Origin: Hyphomicrobiales bacterium
GTDB taxonomy: Bacteria; Pseudomonadota; Alphaproteobacteria; Rhizobiales; Xanthobacteraceae
NCBI GenBank assembly: GCA_023266695.1
Contig: JAHFPO010000064.1
Span: 1-11,709, forward strand
Length of the DNA: 11,709 bases
Direction of reading: 5' to 3'
Position numbers and translations under genes: made by a program. Under the pieces are notes generated by a model. The model had not been told where the DNA came from. It did not search any database and saw only the letters and a list, made by a program, of their open reading frames with translations. Every line of letters starts with the position of its first letter. Position 1 is the stretch's first letter. Below are positions 1 to 6,283 of this stretch, piece by piece.

Positions 1-4
1 TCCC

Positions 5-1201
5 ATGCGCATCACCGGCATCACCGACATCGTCGTCCCGATCGGCTCGTCGATCCGCAATGCCTATATCGACTTCTCCGCCATGACGGCGAGCGTGGTC
101 GCGGTCTTCACCGATGTGGTGAGGGAGAAGCGGCCGGTGGTCGGCTTCGGCTTCAATTCCAACGGCCGCTATGCCCAGCAGGCGCTCCTGCGCGAACGCT
201 TCATCCCGCGGCTGAGAAGCGCGAAGGCCGAAGAGCTGCAGGACGGGCGCGGCCTGATCGATCCCGCCAAGGCGTGGGCGGCGATGATGAAGAACGAGAA
301 GCCGGGCGGCCACGGCGAGCGTTCGGTCGCGGTCGGCGTCCTCGACATGGCGCTGTGGGACGCGCTCGCCAAGGCCGAGGGTATGCCGCTGTGGAAGCTC
401 CTCGCCGATCGCCACAACAAGGGCAAGGCCGACGAGACGGCCTGGGTCTATGCCGCCGGCGGCTATTATTATCCGGGCGAGGACGTCAAAAGCCTCACCG
501 ACGAGATGCGCCGCTATCTCGACCTCGGCTATTCGACCGTGAAGATGAAGATCGGCGGCGCGGAGCTCGCGGACGACTTGAAGCGCATCGAGGCGGCGCT
601 GAAACTGCTCGGCGGCAAGGGCGAGAGGCTGTGCGTCGACGTCAACGGGCGCTTCGATCTTGCGACCGCGCTCGCCTATGGCAAGGCGATCGCGCCCTAT
701 CGTTTGCGCTGGTACGAAGAGCCGCTCGATCCGCTCGATTATCTCCCCCACGCCGCGCTCGCGGCCGAATACCAGCCGCCGCTCGCGACCGGCGAGAATC
801 TCTTTTCCATGCAGGATGCGCGCAATCTCATCCGCCACGCCGGCCTGCGCCCGGACCGCGACATCTTGCAGTTCGATCCGGCGCTCTCCTATGGCCTGGT
901 CGAATATCTGCGCACGCTCGACATGCTCTCCGCGCACGGCTGGTCGTGGCGGCGCTGCGTGCCGCACGGCGGCCACCAGTTCGCGCTCAATATCGCGGTG
1001 GGGCTCGGGCTCGGCGGCAACGAATCCTATCCGCAGGTGTTCGCGCCCTTCGGCGGCTTTGCCGACCGCACGCCGGTCAAGGACAGCCGCGTGAAGATGC
1101 CCGATCTCCCCGGCGTCGGCTTCGAGGCGAAGGGCGATCTCTATGCGGTGATGAAACCGCTACTGGAAGCGGCGCCGCGCCGACCGTCGCCGTCATCCTG
1201 A
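5..1201 (+). CDS. tarD: D(-)-tartrate dehydratase, enolase superfamily
   Basis: The 398-aa protein dehydrates D-tartrate to oxaloacetate in the cytoplasm, a Mg-dependent reaction. It matches from memory the biochemically defined Bradyrhizobium enzyme TarD (about 389 aa) along nearly its whole length, including the N-terminal RNAYIDF segment, the NEKPGGHGERSVAVG capping/active-site segment (residues 97-111) and the C-terminal MPDLPGVGFE (365-374). Superfamily residues are visible: the KMK base motif (K182), metal ligands D212, E238 or E239, and E264 in ATGEN, and the acid/base H321 in CVPHGG; K99 corresponds to a further active-site lysine of TarD. The ATG at 5 gives the expected N-terminus, but only four upstream bases are present, so no ribosome binding site can be judged. 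The last codons and the TGA stop fall inside a palindromic repeat, giving a short tail (about AAPRRPSPSS) beyond the usual end. A related acid-sugar dehydratase is the alternative, but the similarity is specific to TarD. Confidence 0.88.
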   Translation: MRITGITDIVVPIGSSIRNAYIDFSAMTASVVAVFTDVVREKRPVVGFGFNSNGRYAQQALLRERFIPRLRSAKAEELQDGRGLIDPAKAWAAMMKNEKPGGHGERSVAVGVLDMALWDALAKAEGMPLWKLLADRHNKGKADETAWVYAAGGYYYPGEDVKSLTDEMRRYLDLGYSTVKMKIGGAELADDLKRIEAALKLLGGKGERLCVDVNGRFDLATALAYGKAIAPYRLRWYEEPLDPLDYLPHAALAAEYQPPLATGENLFSMQDARNLIRHAGLRPDRDILQFDPALSYGLVEYLRTLDMLSAHGWSWRRCVPHGGHQFALNIAVGLGLGGNESYPQVFAPFGGFADRTPVKDSRVKMPDLPGVGFEAKGDLYAVMKPLLEAAPRRPSPSS

Positions 1202-1237
1202 GGCGGCCGAGCGAAGCGAGGCCCTCGAAGGATGACG
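1191..1237. repeat. Palindromic REP-like repeat, copy 1
   Basis: A 47-bp imperfect palindrome is bounded by CGTCATCC (1191-1198) and GGATGACG (1230-1237). The inner arms CTGAGG and CCTCGA continue the stem with a small bulge. It overlaps the end of tarD and provides that gene's TGA stop at 1199-1201. Read on the reverse strand it matches copy 2 (1254-1306) at both ends. CGTCATCCT...GAGG palindromes of this type are, from memory, scattered in intergenic regions of many alphaproteobacteria. It lies between convergent genes and may fold in transcripts from either side, but no T-tract follows. Confidence 0.8.
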
Positions 1238-1253
1238 ACCTATGCGGCTCTCT

Positions 1254-1306
1254 CCGTCATCCTTCGAGGCTCGGCGCGTTCCGCGCCTCGCACCTCAGGA
1301 TGACGG
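1254..1306. repeat. Palindromic REP-like repeat, copy 2, inverted to copy 1
   Basis: CCGTCATCC (1254-1262) pairs with GGATGACGG (1298-1306), and a second stem GGCGCG/CGCGCC lies in the centre. The outer sequences CGTCATCCTTCGAGG and CCTCAGGATGACG are those of copy 1 in the opposite orientation, so the two form a head-to-head pair separated by 16 bp, like the bacterial interspersed mosaic elements of enterobacteria. It ends 3 bp before the purK stop codon (1309-1311, reverse strand). A bidirectional transcription-termination or mRNA-stabilising role is plausible but inferred. Confidence 0.8.
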
Positions 1307-1308
1307 GT

Positions 1309-2403
1309 TCAACTTTCCGGAAAGACCTTTGTCACATGCCCCATCTTGCGCCCCGGGCGCGGTTCGCGCTTGCCGTAGAGATGGACCGAGGCCCCGGGCT
1401 CGGCGAGGAGCTTCGCCCAATCCTCGACTTCGTGGCCGATGAGATTGACCATCTCGACCCGGCCGAGACGTTGCGGCCGCGCCAGCGCCCAGCCCGCCAC
1501 CGCGCGGATGTGCTGCTCGAACTGGCTCACGGTGGCGCCGTCGAGCGTCCAGTGCCCGGAATTGTGCACGCGCGGCGCGATCTCGTTCACCAAGAGGCGG
1601 CGCTTGCCCGCCTCCGCCACCACGAACAACTCGACCGCGAGCACGCCGATATAGGAAAGCGCCGCGGCGATCTTGGTGGCGATCACGATCGCCTGTCCCG
1701 CCAGCGCCGCGGGCACCTCGGCGGGCACGCGCGAGCGGTGAAGAATATGATCGCGGTGCACGTTCTCGATCAGCTCATAGGCGACGACCTCGCCGGCGCG
1801 CCCGCGCGCGGCCAGCGCCGAGACCTCGCGCTCGAAGGGCACGAATCGTTCGAGGATCGCGGGAGCCCGGCCGATCGCGTTCCATGCCGCCGCCGCATCT
1901 CCGACCTTCTGGATCGTCGCCTGGCCCTTGCCGTCATAGCCGAGCCGACGGGTCTTGATGACGGCGGGGGCGCCGATCTTCTCGGCCGCGGCCGCCAACT
2001 CGGCCGCCGATCCAACCGGCGCGAAGGGCGCGGTGGCGATGCCGAGTTCCGCGACGAAATTCTTTTCGGCGAGCCGGTCCTGGGTGGTCGCGAGCACCTT
2101 GGGGTCGGGCAGCACGGGCTTCAGCCGCGCCAGGAAGCTCGCGGTCTCTCCCGGCACATTCTCGAATTCGTAGGTGACGACATCGACCGCTGCGGCGAAG
2201 CGCGCGAGCGCCGCTTCGTCCCCATAGGGCGCGCAGGTCTTCTCGCCCACCACGTCGAAGGCGCACGAGTCGGCCTCCGGTGAATAGACATGGCACCTGA
2301 GGCCGAGCTTCCCCGCCGCCTGCGCCAGCATGCGTCCGAGCTGGCCGCCGCCCAGAATGCCGATGGTCGCGCCCGGCTTGAGCACGGGAAATTTGGCGCT
2401 CAT
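1309..2403 (-). CDS. purK: N5-carboxyaminoimidazole ribonucleotide synthase
   Basis: PurK uses ATP and bicarbonate to carboxylate aminoimidazole ribonucleotide to N5-CAIR, which PurE then rearranges in de novo purine synthesis. The 364-aa product is an ATP-grasp enzyme of normal length. It has the N-terminal GILGGGQLGRM nucleotide-fold motif (residues 15-25), the ATP-grasp loop TRRLGYDGKGQA (151-162), ERFVPFEREVS (185-195), and the metal/substrate block NEIAPRVHNSGHWT (273-286) followed by SQFEQHIRA. The ATG at 2403 lies 13 bp after the purE stop, so it is the second gene of a purEK operon, probably translated with help from the upstream gene because no strong Shine-Dalgarno sequence is visible. 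It converges on tarD, with the repeat pair between the two ends. Confidence 0.97.
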   Translation of the reverse strand: MSAKFPVLKPGATIGILGGGQLGRMLAQAAGKLGLRCHVYSPEADSCAFDVVGEKTCAPYGDEAALARFAAAVDVVTYEFENVPGETASFLARLKPVLPDPKVLATTQDRLAEKNFVAELGIATAPFAPVGSAAELAAAAEKIGAPAVIKTRRLGYDGKGQATIQKVGDAAAAWNAIGRAPAILERFVPFEREVSALAARGRAGEVVAYELIENVHRDHILHRSRVPAEVPAALAGQAIVIATKIAAALSYIGVLAVELFVVAEAGKRRLLVNEIAPRVHNSGHWTLDGATVSQFEQHIRAVAGWALARPQRLGRVEMVNLIGHEVEDWAKLLAEPGASVHLYGKREPRPGRKMGHVTKVFPES

Positions 2404-2416
2404 CGGGCGTTTGGTC

Positions 2417-2908
2417 TCAGCGTTTGGGACGTTTCACGACGGAAGCGGTCAAACGCGCGCGGTAGGCGTAGAGACGCTTGGCGACCGCCCGGTTGTTGAG
2501 GGCGAGCACGGCGGCGGCGAGGAGCGCCGCGTTGACCGCGCCGGCCTCGCCGATCGCGAGCGTGCCGACGGGGATGCCGGCCGGCATCTGCATGATCGAC
2601 AACAGGCTGTCGACGCCCTTGAGCGATTTCGACTTCACCGGAACGCCGAATACGGGAATGGGGGTGAGCGAAGCGGTCATTCCGGGAAGATGGGCGGCGC
2701 CGCCGGCGCCCGCGATAATGACCTTGAAGCCCGCGGCGCGCGCGCGTTTGGCGAATCGATAGAGCCGGTCGGGCGTGCGGTGGGCGGAGACGACCAGCGC
2801 CTCATAGCCGATCTTCAGCCGGTCGAGGGTCGCAGCCGCATGCTGCATGGTGTCCCAGTCGGATTTCGAACCCATGATGATGGCGACTGGGCGCTTTACC
2901 GCGGACAT
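2417..2908 (-). CDS. purE: N5-carboxyaminoimidazole ribonucleotide mutase, class I PurE
   Basis: The 163-aa enzyme converts N5-CAIR to 4-carboxyaminoimidazole ribonucleotide, acting after PurK; class I PurE enzymes form octamers. Visible motifs are MGSKSDWDTM (12-21), SAHRTP with the catalytic histidine H43, GAGGAAHLPGM (67-77), and GVPVKSKSLKGVDSLLSIMQMP (starting at 88), which marks the substrate loop of the class I type. The frame stays open upstream for another 110 codons, but those are arginine/serine-rich antisense sequence to the GGDEF gene. The ATG at 2908 gives the family N-terminus (MSAVKRPVAIIMGSK). An AGAGGG element at 2926-2921 lies 12 nt upstream, slightly far for a Shine-Dalgarno site. 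A near-consensus promoter lies about 30 nt further upstream. First gene of purEK. Confidence 0.97.
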   Translation of the reverse strand: MSAVKRPVAIIMGSKSDWDTMQHAAATLDRLKIGYEALVVSAHRTPDRLYRFAKRARAAGFKVIIAGAGGAAHLPGMTASLTPIPVFGVPVKSKSLKGVDSLLSIMQMPAGIPVGTLAIGEAGAVNAALLAAAVLALNNRAVAKRLYAYRARLTASVVKRPKR

Positions 2909-2944
2909 GAGTTTTTCGATCCCTCTGGCGCGAGAAAGCGGCGG

Positions 2945-2972
2945 ATTATAGGAGTGAGGGGGAGGGTGGCAA
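2945..2972 (-). promoter_or_regulatory. Sigma70-type promoter of purEK
   Basis: On the reverse strand, TTGCCA (2972-2967, five of six matches to TTGACA) is followed by a 16-bp spacer and a perfect TATAAT (2950-2945). Transcription would start near 2938 and give a leader of about 30 nt before the purE ATG at 2908, too short for a riboswitch. The site lies in the 91-bp gap shared with the divergent GGDEF gene. Confidence 0.6.
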
Positions 2973-2999
2973 GCGGCGATAGCCGTGGGGGGCGAGCCT

Positions 3000-3692
3000 A
3001 TGGCCGGGAAGACCTCCGGCACTTCGCGCAAGAGAACGGCGGGGGCTAAGGCCCCGCGCCGCCGGGCGCTCGAAGGCGCGCGCTCGCCCGCGCTCGTCGG
3101 GACGAAATCGCCGGCGCCGAAGGCGCGCTCCGCGGTCATGCGGCTCGCCGCCGAAATCGACGCGCTCCGGCAGGATCTCGCCCGCGCGCGGGCCCGCGTC
3201 GCCGAGCTGGAGACCCGCGTCGACGAGGACCCGCTCACCGGGCTCCTGAACCGCCGCGGTTTCGCGCGGGCGCTCGAGCGGGCGCTCGCCTTCGTGCGCC
3301 GCTATGGCGCCACTGCGGCGCTCCTCTATCTCGATCTCGACCAATTCAAGCCGATCAATGACCGGCACGGCCATGCCACCGGCGACTGGGTGCTCGGCCG
3401 GATCGCGCGCCTCGTCGGCGGCAACGTGCGCGCCTCCGATGTCGTCGCCCGCGTCGGCGGCGACGAACTGGTGGTGTTGTTGTGGAACGTGAGCGAGGCC
3501 CAGGCGCGGGAAAAGGCACTGGCACTCGAAGCGCTGATCGCGGGCGAATCCTTCGAGCACAAGGGAAAGCGGATGAGCCTCGGGCTTTCGGCCGGGGTCG
3601 CGATTCTCAGCACCGACGATACCGTGGAGACCGCGCTCGCCCGCGCCGATCAGGCGATGTACGCGAGGAAACGCGCGCGCAAGGCCGGCTGA
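3000..3692 (+). CDS. Small GGDEF-domain protein (probable diguanylate cyclase)
   Basis: The 230-aa protein has a basic, probably disordered N-terminus (1-45), a short heptad-like helix (about 45-76, AAEIDALRQDLARARARVAELE), and one GGDEF domain (77-225). Conserved elements are DPLTGLLNRR (77-86), the metal-binding DLDQFKPIND (112-121), GHATGD, and the signature as GGDEL (153-157) instead of GGDEF. RASD (144-147) lies exactly five residues before the signature, which is the RxxD inhibitory c-di-GMP site. It probably makes c-di-GMP from two GTP, with dimerisation through the coiled coil. It has no sensor, receiver or membrane segment, so its input is unknown. The ATG at 3000 is preferred because GGGGGGCGAG lies just upstream; a GTG five codons earlier (2985) is the alternative. 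It diverges from purE and its stop is 9 bp from the rnhA stop. Whether the F-to-L change keeps activity cannot be judged here. Confidence 0.88.
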   Translation: MAGKTSGTSRKRTAGAKAPRRRALEGARSPALVGTKSPAPKARSAVMRLAAEIDALRQDLARARARVAELETRVDEDPLTGLLNRRGFARALERALAFVRRYGATAALLYLDLDQFKPINDRHGHATGDWVLGRIARLVGGNVRASDVVARVGGDELVVLLWNVSEAQAREKALALEALIAGESFEHKGKRMSLGLSAGVAILSTDDTVETALARADQAMYARKRARKAG

Positions 3693-3706
3693 CCGAATTC
3701 GTCAGC
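3688..3706. terminator. Small inverted repeat spanning two convergent stop codons
   Basis: GCTGAC (3688-3693) and GTCAGC (3701-3706) form a perfect 6-bp stem with a 7-nt loop. The stem holds the stop codons of both the GGDEF gene (3690-3692) and rnhA (3702-3704, reverse strand). No T-tract is present on either side, so an intrinsic terminator is only a possibility. Confidence 0.3.
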
Positions 3707-4142
3707 GCAGAAACGGCTGCATGCCCTCGCGCGCGAGCTCGTCGGCGCGTTCGTTCTTCTCGTGGCCCTCGTGGCCGCGCAGCCAATGCCATCGCACCTC
3801 GTGGCGGCTCGAGGCCGCATCGAGGCGCTGCCAGAGGTCGACGTTCTTCACCGGCTTCTTGTCGGCCGTGCGCCAGCCGTTCTGCTTCCACTTTTTCATC
3901 CATTCGGTGATGCCGCTCTGCAGATATTGCGAGTCGGTATAGAGATCGACCATCGCGCCATGAGCGATCGTCTCCAGCGCGGAGATCGCCGCCATCAGTT
4001 CCATGCGGTTGTTGGTGGTGCGCGTCTCGCCGCCCTTCAGCTCCCGCATCTCCGCACCGTATTGGATGAGCGCGCCCCAGCCGCCCGGGCCCGGATTGCC
4101 GGAGCAGGCGCCGTCGGTATGGATGGCGATGCGGCCTTTCAT
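3702..4142 (-). CDS. rnhA: Ribonuclease HI
   Basis: The 146-aa enzyme cuts RNA in RNA-DNA hybrids (R-loops, Okazaki primers) by two-metal catalysis. All catalytic residues fall at the same numbers as in the E. coli enzyme: D10 (HTDGACSGNPGPGGWG), E48 (NNRMELMA), D70 (YTDSQYLQ), H124 (LRGHEGH) and D134 (ERADELA). The tryptophan/lysine-rich WMKKWKQNGWRTADKKPVKN segment (81-100) is the substrate-binding basic protrusion of bacterial RNase HI. The longer open frame to 4415 is shadow of thrB. The ATG at 4142 overlaps the thrB stop as ATGA, indicating translational coupling. Third gene of ispH-thrB-rnhA. Confidence 0.97.
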   Translation of the reverse strand: MKGRIAIHTDGACSGNPGPGGWGALIQYGAEMRELKGGETRTTNNRMELMAAISALETIAHGAMVDLYTDSQYLQSGITEWMKKWKQNGWRTADKKPVKNVDLWQRLDAASSRHEVRWHWLRGHEGHEKNERADELAREGMQPFLR

Positions 4143-5104
4143 GCGGCGAGCCCATAGTCGCGGGCGTGGTCGATCAGGCGGTGGAAGCGGAGCTTCTTCA
4201 GGTATTCGAGCGGATCCTTGGGCCGCACCAGCGCGCCCGCCGGCACGTCGAGCCAGTCGACCAGGCGAGTCAGCAAAAAGCGCAAGGCCGCGCCGCGCGC
4301 GAGCAAGGGAAGCACCGTCACTTCCGCCGGCGTGAGCGCGCGCACCGCGGCATAGCCCGTGAGCAGCGCACGGCCCTTGGTCACGTTGTAGGAGCCGTCC
4401 GCCTCGAAGCACCACGCATTGATGCAGATCGCCACGTCATAGGCGAAAAGATCGTCGCAGGCGAAATAGAAGTCGATCAGTCCCGAAAGCTTGTCGCCGA
4501 GGAAGAATACGTTGTCGGGGAAGAGGTCGGCATGGATCACGCCGCGCGGCAGATCGCGCGGCCAGGAACGCTCGAGCTGGACGAGCTCCTCGGCGATGAT
4601 CGAGCCGAGATCGGGCGCGACCTTGTCGGCGCGCCCGATGCAGGCGCGCGCGAGACTCTTCCAGCCGGCAAGCGCCAGTGCATTCGCCCGATGTAGCTCG
4701 AAGCCGGCGCCGGCGCGGTGGAGTTCGGCGAGCGCCCGTCCGACCGCGGCGCAATGGGAGATGCTGGGGCGGCGCACCCACACGCCGTCGAGGAAAGTGA
4801 CGATAGCGGCGGGCCTGCCCGCGAGCTCGCCCAGCGCCTGGCCCTTGCGGCTCTTCACCGGCTGCGGGCAGGTGATGCCTTTTTTTGCGAGATGCTCCAT
4901 CAAGCCGAGGAAGAAGGGGAGATCCGCGCGCGCCACCCGCTTCTCGTAGAGCGTCAGGATGAAATGGCCGGCGCTGGTGTACAGGAGAAAGTTGGTGTTC
5001 TCGACGCCCTCGGCGATGCCCTTGAACGACATCAGCTTGCCGAGATCGTAGCCGGAGAGAAACGCGCCGAGCTCCTCCTCGCCGACGTCGGTATAGACCG
5101 CCAT
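4139..5104 (-). CDS. thrB: Homoserine kinase, APH/ThrB-type
   Basis: The 321-aa protein phosphorylates homoserine to O-phosphohomoserine in threonine synthesis. It belongs to the protein-kinase-like (aminoglycoside phosphotransferase) type, not the GHMP type of E. coli. The N-terminal MAVYTDV, GIAEGVENTNFLL (29-41) and the lobe up to VTFLDG (102-107) are typical. The catalytic loop GVIHADLFPDNVFF (188-201) carries D193 and N198, and IDFYFACDD (210-218) carries the metal-binding aspartate D211. Length and ends match the alphaproteobacterial family. The ATG at 5104 lies 7 bp after the ispH stop, and the stop overlaps the rnhA start by 4 nt. No other thr gene is in the window, so the threonine genes are dispersed, as is common in this class. 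Confidence 0.95.
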   Translation of the reverse strand: MAVYTDVGEEELGAFLSGYDLGKLMSFKGIAEGVENTNFLLYTSAGHFILTLYEKRVARADLPFFLGLMEHLAKKGITCPQPVKSRKGQALGELAGRPAAIVTFLDGVWVRRPSISHCAAVGRALAELHRAGAGFELHRANALALAGWKSLARACIGRADKVAPDLGSIIAEELVQLERSWPRDLPRGVIHADLFPDNVFFLGDKLSGLIDFYFACDDLFAYDVAICINAWCFEADGSYNVTKGRALLTGYAAVRALTPAEVTVLPLLARGAALRFLLTRLVDWLDVPAGALVRPKDPLEYLKKLRFHRLIDHARDYGLAA

Positions 5105-5111
5105 CGCGCGC

Positions 5112-6092
5112 TCACTCGGCCGCGTCGTCGCGAATTTCGCGCGGCAGAGGAAAGAACACGTCCTCCTGCGGCCCCGAGACGGTCTCCACCTCGATGTGGT
5201 AGCGGTCGGCGAAGGCGTCGATCACCTCTTCCACCAGTACTTCGGGCGCGGAGGCCGCGGCGGTGATGCCGACGCTGGTGACGCCCTCCAGCATCGTCCA
5301 GTCGATGTCGCGGGCGCGCTGGACCAGGACGGCAGCGCGGCAGCCGTTGCGTTCGGCCACCTCGCGCAGGCGCTGGGCGTTCGAGCTGTTGGGGGCGCCC
5401 ACCACGATCATGGCCTCGAGCTTCGGCACGATGCGCTTGACCGCCTCCTGGCGGTTGGTGGTCGCGTAGCAGATGTCTTCCTTGTGCGGACCGATGATCC
5501 TGGGAAAGCGCTCCTTCAGGATGGTGACGATTTCGGCGGTATCGTCGATCGATAGCGTGGTCTGGGTCACATAGGCGAGATTGTGGGGATCGCGCGGCGC
5601 GAAGGCATGGGCGTCCTCCGCGGTCTCGATGATCGCGATCGCGCCCTTCGGCAATTGGCCCATGGTGCCGATCACCTCGGGATGGCCCCGATGGCCGACT
5701 AGCACGATCTCGCGGCCGCGTTTGAAGTGCACCATGGCCTCGCGGTGCACCTTGGTCACCAGCGGGCAGGTGGCGTCGATCGCGAACAATTCACGGCGTT
5801 CGGCCTCCGCGAGGACCGCTTTTGGCACCCCATGAGCGGAGAAGATCACCGGGCGGTTGCCGTCGGGCACCTCGTCGAGCTCCTCGACGAATACCGCTCC
5901 CTTCTGGCGCAGGCCCTCGACCACGTACTTATTGTGGACGATCTCGTGGCGCACATAGACCGGGGCCCCGTATTTCTCGAGCGCGCGTTCGACCGCGTCG
6001 ATCGCGCGCACCACGCCCGCGCAGAAGCCGCGCGGCGCGCACAGGAAGATGCGGAGCCGGGGTTTGGCGGAGGTTTGCGGAACTGCGCTCAT
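5112..6092 (-). CDS. ispH: 4-hydroxy-3-methylbut-2-enyl diphosphate reductase
   Basis: IspH (LytB) is the last enzyme of the MEP isoprenoid pathway. It reduces HMBPP to IPP and DMAPP using an oxygen-sensitive iron-sulfur cluster and reduced ferredoxin or flavodoxin. The 326-aa product has the three cluster cysteines C24 (PRGFCAGV), C109 (DATCPLV) and C208 (EDICYATTNRQ). The substrate-binding residues are H53 (IVHNKYVV), H87 (FSAHGVP), H137 and E139 (GHPEVIGTMGQ), and the APNSSNAQRL loop (233-242). The ATG at 6092 gives the usual short N-terminal extension of alphaproteobacterial IspH; its Shine-Dalgarno sequence is weak. It is the first gene of the ispH-thrB-rnhA operon and diverges from trcR across 191 bp. 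Confidence 0.97.
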   Translation of the reverse strand: MSAVPQTSAKPRLRIFLCAPRGFCAGVVRAIDAVERALEKYGAPVYVRHEIVHNKYVVEGLRQKGAVFVEELDEVPDGNRPVIFSAHGVPKAVLAEAERRELFAIDATCPLVTKVHREAMVHFKRGREIVLVGHRGHPEVIGTMGQLPKGAIAIIETAEDAHAFAPRDPHNLAYVTQTTLSIDDTAEIVTILKERFPRIIGPHKEDICYATTNRQEAVKRIVPKLEAMIVVGAPNSSNAQRLREVAERNGCRAAVLVQRARDIDWTMLEGVTSVGITAAASAPEVLVEEVIDAFADRYHIEVETVSGPQEDVFFPLPREIRDDAAE

Positions 6093-6158
6093 ATCCAGGT
6101 CGTCTTTCGGGTCTTGATAAGCTACGGGATGATATCACATCAAGCGCAGACGGGGGAT

Positions 6159-6187
6159 TTGCCTCCCGCCCGTCCCGCGCCTATATT
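6159..6187 (+). promoter_or_regulatory. Candidate promoter of trcR
   Basis: TTGCCT (6159-6164) and TATATT (6182-6187, five of six matches to TATAAT) are separated by 17 bp. The predicted start near 6194 leaves a leader of about 90 nt before the trcR ATG at 6284. An inverted repeat GACGGG (6149-6154)/CCCGTC (6169-6174) flanks the -35 box and could be an operator, and a short hairpin CGCCC-GGAA-GGGCG (6225-6238) lies in the leader. No GANTC methylation site is seen in the 191-bp gap. No good ispH promoter was found on the opposite strand. Confidence 0.45.
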
Positions 6188-6283
6188 CCGTTCAACCCCG
6201 GTCAGTCGAGCAGTACCGAGGCTTCGCCCGGAAGGGCGGGCGGAGCGCAAAAGTCCTTTCCTTGCAGCCGAAAGAGGCCGGCC

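Noticed and set aside
274..2283. 669-codon open frame on the + strand through tarD and antisense to purK
   Set aside because: Composition is arginine/alanine/glycine-rich with no family signature; it is the shadow of two well-supported genes in GC-rich DNA.
2909..3238. N-terminal extension of purE by 110 codons
   Set aside because: It would run antisense across the GGDEF gene and the purEK promoter; the family start and Shine-Dalgarno-like AGAGGG support the ATG at 2908.
6093..6128. ispH promoter on the reverse strand (TTGATG with TTATCA)
   Set aside because: Spacing is acceptable but the -10 match is poor, so it is not listed as a feature.
5822..6283. N-terminal extension of trcR by 154 codons
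   Set aside because: It is antisense to ispH and arginine-rich, and would lie upstream of the candidate promoter; the ATG at 6284 has a good ribosome binding site.
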